This document shows, piece after piece, positions 1-6,406 of a stretch of DNA of 26,315 bases; position 1 is the first letter of the stretch; the number at the start of each line of letters is the position of its first letter. The stretch covers positions 1 through 26,315 of the IMG/VR virus record IMGVR_UViG_3300005452_000001; one strand, 5' to 3'. The notes under the pieces are model-generated. The model was given only the letters and a program-made list of their open reading frames with translations, did no database searches and had not been told where the DNA came from. Position numbers and translations under genes: made by a program. The DNA is from a virus.

Positions 1-110
1 AAGACAATTTACGAAAAATTTTCTAAATGGCTTAAAGAAGATTTGGGCGACGAGTATGAATGCAAACTTTATTCCAATAGCGAGTCAATGTCAATCATTA
101 TAGAGCGCAA
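1..110. repeat. Terminal direct repeat, left copy (circle overlap)
   Basis: These 110 bases are identical to 26206-26315. The reading frame entering at base 1 continues the frame leaving at the right end without a break. The repeat is therefore best read as the overlap of a circular or circularly permuted molecule, with one real copy in the genome. A true short terminal repeat of packaged DNA cannot be excluded from sequence alone. Confidence 0.95.
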
Positions 111-297
111 GGATGGATACCGTAAGGAAATATTAACCGCCAAACACATGGGTAGGTGTTTACTGCTGTTAGAAACATTTAGTCCCATTATCCTTTTTCT
201 TATTGGAGATATCGTTAAAAAAATCCCCAAAAATAGAGTTCATAAGAAACGAAACAGGAAGAGATTTAAAACAATCCAATTTTTTATGTTAATGTAA
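1..297 (+). CDS. Early protein of unknown function, 3' part (continues from 26146)
   Basis: This is the C-terminal part of a gene that starts at 26146 and crosses the window ends. Joined across the 110-base overlap it encodes 118 residues. I do not recognise a family. The first 70 residues are charged and mixed. Residues about 72-92 are hydrophobic enough for a membrane segment, and the tail from 93 to 110 is very basic (many K and R). A small membrane-associated or nucleic-acid-binding early protein would fit, but this is a guess. The next gene starts 22 bases downstream with its own strong ribosome binding site, so both probably belong to the early operon that begins at 24.87 kb. Confidence 0.75.
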   Translation, partial: KTIYEKFSKWLKEDLGDEYECKLYSNSESMSIIIERKDGYRKEILTAKHMGRCLLLLETFSPIILFLIGDIVKKIPKNRVHKKRNRKRFKTIQFFMLM

Positions 298-319
298 TTT
301 TTTTTAAAGGAGGTGCGTT

Positions 320-1129
320 ATGGAAAACAAAAATTACATAACAACAGTTTCTAATGGGATTGAGGTTTCTCAATCCCAGCTCCAAGCGTTTAAGGAGAGA
401 CTGGAGGAGGTTAAGCAATTTCACAATTTTATTAAAAACCTCCTCCGTGAAGGGGAGGATTTCGGCACCGTTGAAGGTGTAAGCAAACCCTTTCTATTCA
501 AAGCTGGCGCGGAAAAAATAACTTATGCACTTGGCTTAAGAATATCAGTAGTCATACAGGACAGAAGAGAAAATGACAACGAAATATCTTACACTATTAA
601 ATGCCAAATACTAGACAAAAACGACAAGGTGGTTTCAGAAGGTTTCGGAATTGCTAGTAGTAACGAAGTTAAGTATTACCTACAAATCCAAAAACTTATT
701 AACAAAAATATTCCTCAAAGTGTAGCGGTTAAATCTTTAGCGAATACTCTACTTAAGATGGCGGAGAAGAGAGCCATCGTAGATGCAGTTTTACACATCC
801 TGGGGCTCTCTAATGTATTTACCCAGGATGAAGACACTATGACTGAACCAGAAGATACCGTAAAAGAAACAACAGTCGTAAACCACCACCAACAAAACCA
901 ACAGCAAAATATTAATTCTAACTCATTAGAGGATATAATAACAGGTGTTTTAGAACAAGATTTTGTTAAATTCATATCAAGTAAGCAAGACATTAATGAA
1001 AAAGCAAGATTAATACATGCTAAGTTAAACAAGCTTATTACCGAAGCTTCGGCTTCTGGTGATGATGAAAGAGTTAAAATGTTAATGACACTAAAGAAAA
1101 AAATTCAACAAGCAGTCAAGGGGGCTTAA
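320..1129 (+). CDS. Putative phage ssDNA-annealing / recombination protein
   Basis: The 269-residue product resembles a widespread phage family that I associate with single-strand annealing (Rad52-like), although its biochemistry is not well settled. The recognisable blocks are the GTV-x-KPFLFKAGAEKI stretch at about 49-67, the KMAEKRAIVDAVL helix at about 146-158, and FTQDED at 167-172. A Gln/Asn/His-rich linker follows at about 186-200, then a helical C-terminus. The start is ATG 320 with AAAGGAGG just upstream. It sits in the early operon with no partner exonuclease nearby. A terminator overlaps its stop codon. Two perfect hairpins lie in its first 130 bases. Confidence 0.65.
   Translation: MENKNYITTVSNGIEVSQSQLQAFKERLEEVKQFHNFIKNLLREGEDFGTVEGVSKPFLFKAGAEKITYALGLRISVVIQDRRENDNEISYTIKCQILDKNDKVVSEGFGIASSNEVKYYLQIQKLINKNIPQSVAVKSLANTLLKMAEKRAIVDAVLHILGLSNVFTQDEDTMTEPEDTVKETTVVNHHQQNQQQNINSNSLEDIITGVLEQDFVKFISSKQDINEKARLIHAKLNKLITEASASGDDERVKMLMTLKKKIQQAVKGA
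356..377 (+). other. Perfect 9-bp hairpin just inside gene 320
   Basis: GGGATTGAG (356-364) pairs fully with CTCAATCCC (369-377) around a four-base GTTT loop, starting 36 bases after the ATG. It has the same placement as hairpins in the early genes at 24911, 25318 and 25796. Confidence 0.7.
403..458 (+). other. Competing hairpins in gene 320
   Basis: GGAGGAGGTT (403-412) is perfectly complementary to AACCTCCTCC (437-446). Part of the second arm, CCTCC (442-446), can instead pair with GGAGG (454-458). The two folds exclude each other. A shape-switching mRNA segment is possible but not shown. Confidence 0.55.
796..830 (+). other. Perfect 9-bp inverted repeat in gene 320
   Basis: CATCCTGGG (796-804) and CCCAGGATG (822-830) are perfectly complementary across a 17-base loop. 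It lies in the coding sequence for the conserved region just before FTQDED. Confidence 0.5.
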
Positions 1130-1147
1130 TGCTCCCTTTGTATTTTT
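1118..1147 (+). terminator. Intrinsic terminator after gene 320
   Basis: AAGGGGGC (1118-1125) pairs with GCTCCCTT (1131-1138), with one G-T wobble, around TTAAT. A T-rich tail ending near 1147 follows. The stop codon TAA lies in the loop. It separates the annealing-protein gene from the next early gene. Confidence 0.75.
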
Positions 1148-1160
1148 AAGGAGGGCACGT

Positions 1161-1637
1161 ATGAAGGTAAGAGAGTTTATAAAACAAACAAAAAAATTAT
1201 ATTTTCCCACTTTTTCGTCAAAGGTGGCGTTCCTGGTGGGGGTTTTGACAAGAGAAAATGAGTGGGCAGTAAGGGAAAGCGAAGAGTTAAACCAATTCCT
1301 TAACTCACTATTTACCAACACTAATACAATTCTAACAAAAACTACATTTCGTAAAGTTATAGATGTGCTCATAAGACTAAAGAGAAAGACAAACGATTTT
1401 CAAACGACTATGTTAAATTATATCATTAAGGCGATGTTACTTATTAAAGATTTAGATAGGCATTTTCTTAAAATAGAGACAGGTTATTTCCTTTCTGGCT
1501 ACATGCTAGGTTTGCGTGAATTTTATAAATTCCTTAAACAAATTAACGATAAAGAACGAGAACAAGACAAATTCCTTTCAGAACAAGAAAAAGCATTAAA
1601 AAAGTTCCTATCATCAAAGAAAAATTTATTAAGGTAG
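1161..1637 (+). CDS. Early protein of unknown function, 158 aa
   Basis: I do not recognise a family. The product is rich in Lys, Leu and Phe and looks almost entirely alpha-helical, with a strongly charged C-terminal helix from about residue 125. There is no signal peptide or membrane segment. The start ATG has AAGGAGG six bases upstream. It lies between the gene-320 terminator and the gene at 1651, 13 bases from the latter, so these two are probably co-transcribed. Its position next to the annealing protein suggests a role in DNA replication or recombination, by context only. Confidence 0.8.
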   Translation: MKVREFIKQTKKLYFPTFSSKVAFLVGVLTRENEWAVRESEELNQFLNSLFTNTNTILTKTTFRKVIDVLIRLKRKTNDFQTTMLNYIIKAMLLIKDLDRHFLKIETGYFLSGYMLGLREFYKFLKQINDKEREQDKFLSEQEKALKKFLSSKKNLLR

Positions 1638-1650
1638 GGGGGTATAGGTT

Positions 1651-2703
1651 ATGATGAAACAAATACGAAAAATTATAAAAAATCTAACGGGGGCTTATAT
1701 GGAGGAAATAAACAAAGTTTTAAGAATGTTCAGAGATAAGGAATTAGAGAAAAAAGTGTTAACTTATATTCTACTGTTACAGGAACAAGGGGAACTAAAT
1801 AGTTACGAAGACATGGACATTCTTAAGGATATCCTTATTTCTTTTGCTTTACAAAAAGCAAAAAATATTAACACTCAAACTCTTCTAAAAAGCACCTTCC
1901 TTGCGAGGTGCTTTGAGTATAGAAGGGGGTTTTGGGATAAAACAATATCGGAACTCTACGAACTAATCTTTTTACAAACACAACAGCAAACTAAAACCGA
2001 AAACCAAAACCAAATCAAAATAGAAACACAAGAACAAAAACAAAGTGAAACTGTTAAAGCGGTAGAAGAAATAACCGAAAGAGAAACAAAAGAAAACGAA
2101 GAGAATAAGGAAAAACTAAACTCTTTGTTTGCGTTTGCTGGTAAAGTGTGGGAAAGGTTAAAAATTCCTGAAAAAATGCCAAAGGAATTCGTATGGGCAT
2201 TAAGAGATAAACTGCAAAGTTACAGCGAGGAGGATATCCTAATATTCGTTACAATATTCCGAAAAATAGAGCCAGCAGGCGGCTGGAAACTGTTTATTTC
2301 ACAGTTTCATACTCTATCTGTTATTGCTAAATCCTTAAAGAATCAAAGCACTGTTTTAAAATCCAAACTTGTTAATCGTGCATGGGAAACTCTTATTCAT
2401 AAGACTGATTATATTTCGTTAGAGATACTACCAAAACTCGGACAGATGGCTTATAAATTCATAAAATCAAAGATATTTGATTTAAGTAAAAATAGTAGTG
2501 ATTTTATACCATCTCTTAATTCATTTCTGGACAAAATTTTTAAAGAGTGGTCGGCGATGACAGAAACAGAGAAAGGAAACTGGAGAAGTAATAGTAAAGA
2601 GTTAATGCTACAGGATGCGAAAAAGTATAATATTCAGGTCGTTTTAGATAGTAAAGGTGAAATTATAAGTGTGAATACAAGCGGGAACGGTGTTTTGGCT
2701 TAG
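1651..2703 (+). CDS. Early protein of unknown function, 350 aa, two helical domains joined by a Gln/Glu linker
   Basis: GGGGGGT seven bases upstream supports ATG 1651. ATG 1654 directly follows, and an internal ATG at 1699 also has a G-rich stretch before it. Residues 1-108 are helical. Residues about 109-156 are a low-complexity Gln/Glu/Lys/Thr linker. Residues 157-350 form a second, mostly helical domain. This head-linker-body arrangement, at the end of the early operon and next to an annealing protein, resembles phage replication initiators or helicase loaders such as DnaD-type proteins, but I see no diagnostic motif. It could be the phage's own initiator, since no other candidate exists. 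Confidence 0.75.
   Translation: MMKQIRKIIKNLTGAYMEEINKVLRMFRDKELEKKVLTYILLLQEQGELNSYEDMDILKDILISFALQKAKNINTQTLLKSTFLARCFEYRRGFWDKTISELYELIFLQTQQQTKTENQNQIKIETQEQKQSETVKAVEEITERETKENEENKEKLNSLFAFAGKVWERLKIPEKMPKEFVWALRDKLQSYSEEDILIFVTIFRKIEPAGGWKLFISQFHTLSVIAKSLKNQSTVLKSKLVNRAWETLIHKTDYISLEILPKLGQMAYKFIKSKIFDLSKNSSDFIPSLNSFLDKIFKEWSAMTETEKGNWRSNSKELMLQDAKKYNIQVVLDSKGEIISVNTSGNGVLA
1882..1925 (+). other. Long hairpin inside gene 1651
   Basis: AAAGCACCT (1889-1897) pairs perfectly with AGGTGCTTT (1906-1914) around eight bases. An outer CTTCTA (1882-1887) can pair with TAGAAG (1920-1925). It is a GC-containing structure within an AT-rich coding region. Confidence 0.6.
2286..2308 (+). other. Perfect 8-bp hairpin inside gene 1651
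   Basis: GAAACTGT (2286-2293) and ACAGTTTC (2301-2308) flank a seven-base loop. A small CCAGC/GCTGG stem lies directly upstream. Confidence 0.45.
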
Positions 2704-2722
2704 CCGTTCCTGTTTTCCTTTC
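2684..2722 (+). terminator. Intrinsic terminator ending the early operon
   Basis: GGAACGG (2684-2690) pairs with CCGTTCC (2704-2710). The stop codon TAG is in the loop, and a T-rich tail (TGTTTTCCTTTC) follows. A 99-base gap and a gene with its own apparent promoter come next, so this is probably where early transcription ends. Confidence 0.75.
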
Positions 2723-2746
2723 ATATCTCTTTTTAAATCTCTCTAA

Positions 2747-2778
2747 TGCATATATTCTATGTATTTTATTATAGAACT
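2747..2778 (-). promoter_or_regulatory. Five-copy regulatory element, reverse-oriented copy
   Basis: On the minus strand this reads AGTTCTATAATA, then AATACATAGAATATATGCA, matching the four plus-strand copies at 8306, 13366, 19631 and 22281. It is the only reversed copy. No minus-strand gene lies to its left, so it is unlikely to be a simple promoter for that direction. It sits 32 bases upstream of the ParB-like gene and could act as an operator there. Confidence 0.7.
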
Positions 2779-2796
2779 CAAAAATCTCTAATCCTT

Positions 2797-2812
2797 TATA
2801 ATTTCACCTATG
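2797..2812 (+). promoter_or_regulatory. -10 box seven bases before ATG 2810 (leaderless start)
   Basis: A perfect TATAAT (2797-2802) is followed by exactly seven bases and then ATG 2810. No Shine-Dalgarno is present. Transcription from this box would begin at or next to the A of the start codon. No good -35 is visible. Confidence 0.55.
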
Positions 2813-3352
2813 AAACAGTGGAAAATTGAGAAAAGAAAAGTAAGTGAACTTAAATTCTACCCTGGTAACCCACGAAAAATTAGTAAAGAGATGTTAGAAA
2901 AACTTAAAAACAGTATTCGTGAGTTTGGAGCAGTGGAACCTTTGGTTATAAATCCCAGAAATGAGGTTATAGGTGGTAACCAACGATTAAAAGCCCTACG
3001 GGAACTCGGAATTGAGGAAGTGGATTGTATCGTTGTAGATTTACCGAAGTCAAAAGAAAAAGCACTTAATATTGCGTTAAATAAAATACAAGGCGAGTTT
3101 GATGAAGATTTATTAAGGTTATTCTTAATTGACATAGAACTACCAGATTTTGACTTAACTGGTTTAGAGGATGTTTTTAAAGAAAAATGCGGTAACATTG
3201 AGGAGTATTTTTCGGAAATTGAACCTAAGCCATACAAGAAGTTCCATATTTTGCTTTCGTTTGATATTGATGCTTACGTTAGACAGATAGACAAGATAAA
3301 CGAATTTATAAACTCTCTTGAGGGGGTAGAAGTTGAAAAGTCACAAAACTGA
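2810..3352 (+). CDS. ParB-like nuclease-domain protein
   Basis: The 180-residue product has a ParB/Srx-type domain over about residues 8-120, including the EFGAVEPLVI strand-turn and the GGNQR motif at 55-59. That motif is the nucleotide-binding signature of the family. The C-terminal third is not typical of chromosomal ParB, so a role in plasmid-style partitioning is doubtful. Stand-alone ParB domains next to phage methyltransferases are common. Here the neighbour downstream is a SAM methyltransferase-like gene that overlaps it by 20 bases. The start lacks a ribosome binding site and is probably leaderless. A second ParB domain occurs at 23579, fused to a DNA methyltransferase. Confidence 0.85.
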   Translation: MKQWKIEKRKVSELKFYPGNPRKISKEMLEKLKNSIREFGAVEPLVINPRNEVIGGNQRLKALRELGIEEVDCIVVDLPKSKEKALNIALNKIQGEFDEDLLRLFLIDIELPDFDLTGLEDVFKEKCGNIEEYFSEIEPKPYKKFHILLSFDIDAYVRQIDKINEFINSLEGVEVEKSQN

Positions 3353-3902
3353 TAATAGTCACTTTTGGGGTAAAGTTAGGTTAAGAGAAAAAATGATTGA
3401 AGACCTAAGCGAAATAAATGTTTTGGATTTATACAGTGGGTATGGGACCATTTGGAGTACCATTAAAGAAAGGAATAAAGATAAGAAAATAAATGTTACA
3501 TCAGTAGAGAAGGTTAAAGGTAAAAATCCAAATGCTATTTGTGCGGATGCTTTAAAACTTATTCCATCTTTGGATCTTAGTAGGTATGATGTTATAGACA
3601 TAGATGTTTACGGAAACCCATACAAACCACTTAAGGCTATTGTTAAGAATGGTAGTTTTAAGGATGGAGTTAATATTTTTTTAACGGACATTCGGATTGG
3701 TTATGGAGCGGTTCCAACTGAACTATTGCTTAGCCTTGGTTTTGCGGAGAAACAAATAAAGAAAGCACCAACTATTTTTTATAAGTTTGAACAATTGGCA
3801 ATTTTTAACTTCCTTTACGAACTTGGTGTTAAGAAAGTGTTGAAATTTCAGCCGACTTATAATAAAATTTATATAGGTTTTAAATTAAGGAGGTGTTTAT
3901 GA
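3333..3902 (+). CDS. SAM-dependent methyltransferase-like protein
   Basis: The start is TTG 3333, supported by GAGGGGGT seven bases upstream. The first in-frame ATG, at 3393, would cut into the N-terminus. The product (189 residues) shows a class-I methyltransferase motif I (VLDLYSGYGTIW), an acidic end of the next strand (TSVEK), and a DVIDIDVYGNPYKPL block. The D-x-D-x-YG-x-P pattern recalls Trm1-type tRNA guanine methyltransferases (D-x-D-P-x-G-x-P). It lacks a clear DPPY-type DNA methylase motif, so its substrate is unknown. It overlaps the ParB-like gene upstream by 20 bases and the radical-SAM gene downstream by 4, implying translational coupling. Confidence 0.7.
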   Translation: MKSHKTDNSHFWGKVRLREKMIEDLSEINVLDLYSGYGTIWSTIKERNKDKKINVTSVEKVKGKNPNAICADALKLIPSLDLSRYDVIDIDVYGNPYKPLKAIVKNGSFKDGVNIFLTDIRIGYGAVPTELLLSLGFAEKQIKKAPTIFYKFEQLAIFNFLYELGVKKVLKFQPTYNKIYIGFKLRRCL

Positions 3903-4732
3903 AGGTAATTTACGAACCAAAGGGGAGAGCTAGGGAATATGCCCCCCTAGCTGTCAACCTTTTTACTGGATGTACGCATGGCTGTAAGTATTGCTATGTT
4001 CCAAGAATTTTAAACAAATCTTACTCAGAGTACATTGTTTTTCAAAAAAAAGACAATATACTAAAAGATCTGGAAGAGGATTGTAAAAAATACTGTTGCT
4101 CAAAACTATATGTTCAGTTATCTTTCGTAGGGGACCCCTACGATGCAATGGATACGGAAGGAATAACAAGAGAGGCGCTAAAAATACTTTTAAGATACAA
4201 AATTCCAGTTTCAATACTAACCAAAGGTGGTAGTAGGCTATTAAGAGATTTGGATATATTTAAAAAGTTCGGAGAACACATAATAGTTGGACAAAGCTTG
4301 ACCTTTATATCCAAAGAAAAAAGCCTTAAGTGGGAACCTAACGCGGCGCTTCCAGAAGAAAGGATTGATACCTTCAAAATTCTAAAGGAAAATGGGATAA
4401 GAACATGGGCTAGCCTTGAGCCAACCATTGACCCAGAGGAAAGTTTGGAGTTAATAAAAAGAACCTTACCATATGTTGATTACTACAAGATGGGTAAGGT
4501 CAATCATATAGGCATAGAAAACAAAATAGACTGGAGATGGTTTGCAATTAGAGCAATCGAAATACTCAATGCTAATGGCAAAGACTTTTACATAAAAAAA
4601 GACTTAAGAGAGGCTAGCGGAGTTGAACATTTGTTAACCCCGAGACAAAAAGATCAGGACGACATGAAGGTTAAACCTTTCCCTTGTGAGCATTGCAACA
4701 AAAACGATAACAAAGATTTACTTTTGTTTTAG
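3899..4732 (+). CDS. Radical-SAM protein, spore-photoproduct-lyase-like subfamily
   Basis: The 277-residue product carries the radical-SAM cluster motif CTHGCKYC (C25, C29, C32), followed by YVP, in the style of SplB-like and related phage radical-SAM proteins. Such enzymes bind a 4Fe-4S cluster and split SAM to a 5'-deoxyadenosyl radical. A further CEHC near the C-terminus may bind a second metal. ATG 3899 is chosen because AAGGAGGT lies four bases upstream. A GTG six bases earlier would sit inside the ribosome binding site. It overlaps the methyltransferase-like gene by 4 bases. DNA or RNA modification is plausible from this cluster, but the substrate cannot be told from sequence. Confidence 0.88.
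   Translation: MKVIYEPKGRAREYAPLAVNLFTGCTHGCKYCYVPRILNKSYSEYIVFQKKDNILKDLEEDCKKYCCSKLYVQLSFVGDPYDAMDTEGITREALKILLRYKIPVSILTKGGSRLLRDLDIFKKFGEHIIVGQSLTFISKEKSLKWEPNAALPEERIDTFKILKENGIRTWASLEPTIDPEESLELIKRTLPYVDYYKMGKVNHIGIENKIDWRWFAIRAIEILNANGKDFYIKKDLREASGVEHLLTPRQKDQDDMKVKPFPCEHCNKNDNKDLLLF
3928..3952 (+). other. Perfect 8-bp hairpin at the start of the radical-SAM gene
   Basis: AGCTAGGG (3928-3935) pairs with CCCTAGCT (3945-3952) around nine bases, about 30 bases after the ATG. This is the same distance as in several early genes. Confidence 0.55.
4125..4143 (+). other. Perfect 19-bp near-palindrome in the radical-SAM gene
   Basis: TCGTAGGGG and CCCCTACGA form perfect nine-base arms around a single A at 4134. 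It lies in codons for the conserved SFVGDPYDA segment, so protein constraint may contribute. It could be a DNA-level protein binding site or an mRNA hairpin with a three-base loop. Confidence 0.5.
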
Positions 4733-4878
4733 TTTAATCTTTTTTCTAAAATAAACCTGTCTTTTACTTCTATTTTACTTGCTCATAACCTACCATATTA
4801 CTTTTTATTTCTTTCAATATACCATAACTAATCTTTTTATTACCTCAAACCACCGTAAAATCTTTTATTCTTTAATAT
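4733..4878. other. Pyrimidine-rich intergenic region before the terminase genes
   Basis: These 146 bases are strongly C/T-biased on the plus strand, with almost no G. I see no open frame, no clear terminator hairpin and no Shine-Dalgarno for the following gene. A poor -10-like TATTCT (4866-4871) ends seven bases before ATG 4879, the same geometry as the better boxes at 2797 and 23566. A packaging-initiation site next to terS would be expected hereabouts in a headful phage, but nothing in the sequence proves it. Confidence 0.4.
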
Positions 4879-5247
4879 ATGCGTAGTGAGAAAAAAGACA
4901 TAATAAAACGACAGATTTTGGAAGCACTAGGCAGTGGACTACCACGCTATAAGGCTTGTGAAAGTGTTGGAATATCTCTATCAACTTTTTACCGTTGGCT
5001 AAACCAGGATAAAAAATTTGCTAGAGAAGTGGCTGAAGCGGAAGAGGTAGCGGTGATGCTAGTAGAAGATGCTTTGTATGCTAAAGCAATAAAGGGAGAT
5101 GTAAGAGCTATGATTTTCTTTTTAACCAACCGAAGACCGAACCGTTGGAAAGTTGCAGGTAATGAGTTAGCAAGTGGCGAGGAAAGGAAAATTGTTTTTG
5201 AGGTGGTAGATGCAAGAAGTGAGAGTGAAAGTAACGAGGCTGTTTAG
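4879..5247 (+). CDS. terS: Terminase small subunit
   Basis: The 122-residue product begins with a helix-turn-helix over about 8-45 (GLPRYKACESVGISLSTFYRWL), the DNA-recognition fold of small terminase subunits. A helical oligomerisation region follows at about 50-90, then a variable acidic tail. TerS binds the packaging site on phage DNA and hands it to TerL. It lies directly upstream of TerL, whose start it overlaps by 38 bases. It has no ribosome binding site and is a candidate leaderless gene. Confidence 0.85.
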   Translation: MRSEKKDIIKRQILEALGSGLPRYKACESVGISLSTFYRWLNQDKKFAREVAEAEEVAVMLVEDALYAKAIKGDVRAMIFFLTNRRPNRWKVAGNELASGEERKIVFEVVDARSESESNEAV

Positions 5248-6376
5248 AGAGTTATTAAATAGCAAAGAAGCGGTAATTATAAATGTCGGTGGTGCTAGGA
5301 GTGGTAAAAGTTTTGCAACAATGCAATACTTAATTTACAAACTACTCTCGGAGCAGGATAGATTTGTTCTTATCACCCGAAAAACTTTTCCATCGTTGCG
5401 GGTTTCGGTTATTTTACCGTTTTTGGAAATGTTAAACAAGTTAGGAATTCGTTATCTTTACAACAAGTCAGAGCACTTATTAGCAGTTAATAACAATTTG
5501 CTTTTGTTTTCATCGTTGGATAACCCCGAAAAAATTAAGTCAACTGAGTTTAATTATATCTGGATGGAGGAGGCTAATGAATTCACTTACGAAGATTATC
5601 AACTTCTTAAGATGCGTTTATCCAGACCGACTAACACTAAAAACCAAATTATTTTGACCTTCAATCCTGTGGAGTGCTACATTTCTGAAAGGGTGATGGT
5701 GGAGGAGAAAGACATTAAAATAATTCGTAGTAATTACAAAGACAATCCGTTTTTGAGTGAGGAATACAAAAGACTTTTAGAAGACTTAAAGCACCAAAAC
5801 CAAACTCTTTACAAAATTTATGCTCTCGGTGAGTTTGCTACTCCAGAGGGGCTTGTTTATGACAACTTTGAAATTATCTACAGTTATGAAACAGCCGAAA
5901 AAGATAAAATCATCTGGGGACTAGACTTTGGTTATAATGACCCTACGGCTTTAGTTAAGTTAGCCGTAAACACAGATACAAAGCAAATAACAATTCTGGA
6001 GGAGTTTTATCAAACACATTTGACAACCACCGAAATCGTAGAAATTGTTAAAAGTAAGATAGCACCGAATAAGTTAGTAGTTTGTGATAGTGCTGAACCC
6101 GACAGGATAAGAGAACTACAACTAGCGGGGATTTGGGCGGTTCCTAGTTTGAAGACAAGAATAACAGAGGAAATAAACTACATTAAAACTTTTAAAATTA
6201 AAGTGCTTAATTACTGTCAAAACACCATAAAAGAGTTAAAAAGTTACACGTGGAAAGAGAAAAACGGAAAATGGCTTGATGAACCTGTTGATTTTGCTAA
6301 TCATGCGTTAGATGCTATGCGTTATGCTGTAACTTATTTAACAAAATCAAGCGGTTTTTATTTCGTTGTAAAATAA
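5210..6376 (+). CDS. terL: Terminase large subunit
   Basis: This is a 388-residue packaging ATPase-nuclease of the PBSX/Terminase_3 type. Walker A is GGARSGKS at 27-34, Walker B with the catalytic Glu is IWMEE at 117-121, and the coupling motif is ILTFNP at 148-153. The RNase-H-like nuclease domain shows its acidic residues at D239 (GLDFGYNDP), D293 (VCDSAEP) and D368 (NHALDAMRY). The length is a little short of the usual 400-450 but all motifs are present. GAGGTGG lies three bases before ATG 5210, and GTG 5219 is a possible alternative start. It powers DNA translocation into the prohead through the portal encoded next door. Confidence 0.95.
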   Translation: MQEVRVKVTRLFRELLNSKEAVIINVGGARSGKSFATMQYLIYKLLSEQDRFVLITRKTFPSLRVSVILPFLEMLNKLGIRYLYNKSEHLLAVNNNLLLFSSLDNPEKIKSTEFNYIWMEEANEFTYEDYQLLKMRLSRPTNTKNQIILTFNPVECYISERVMVEEKDIKIIRSNYKDNPFLSEEYKRLLEDLKHQNQTLYKIYALGEFATPEGLVYDNFEIIYSYETAEKDKIIWGLDFGYNDPTALVKLAVNTDTKQITILEEFYQTHLTTTEIVEIVKSKIAPNKLVVCDSAEPDRIRELQLAGIWAVPSLKTRITEEINYIKTFKIKVLNYCQNTIKELKSYTWKEKNGKWLDEPVDFANHALDAMRYAVTYLTKSSGFYFVVK

Positions 6377-6377
6377 A

Positions 6378-6393
6378 AATCATCCATAATTAA
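6378..6393 (+). repeat. 16-bp direct repeat upstream of the portal gene
   Basis: AATCATCCATAATTAA is identical at 23286-23301. Both copies lie just upstream of a gene's Shine-Dalgarno. It contains a -10-like CATAAT. A related AATCATAAATAATT precedes the tape-measure gene. Confidence 0.6.
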
Positions 6394-6406
6394 GTCGGAG
6401 GCTAAA

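Noticed and set aside
2810-3352. Plasmid-type partition system (phage-plasmid)
   Set aside because: There is no ParA gene and no parS-like palindrome. ParB domains beside phage methyltransferases are common without partition function.
3333-3902. DNA methylase of the DPPY type
   Set aside because: No DPPY/NPPY motif is present. The D-x-D-x-YG-x-P motif points to another methyltransferase class, so a generic call was made.
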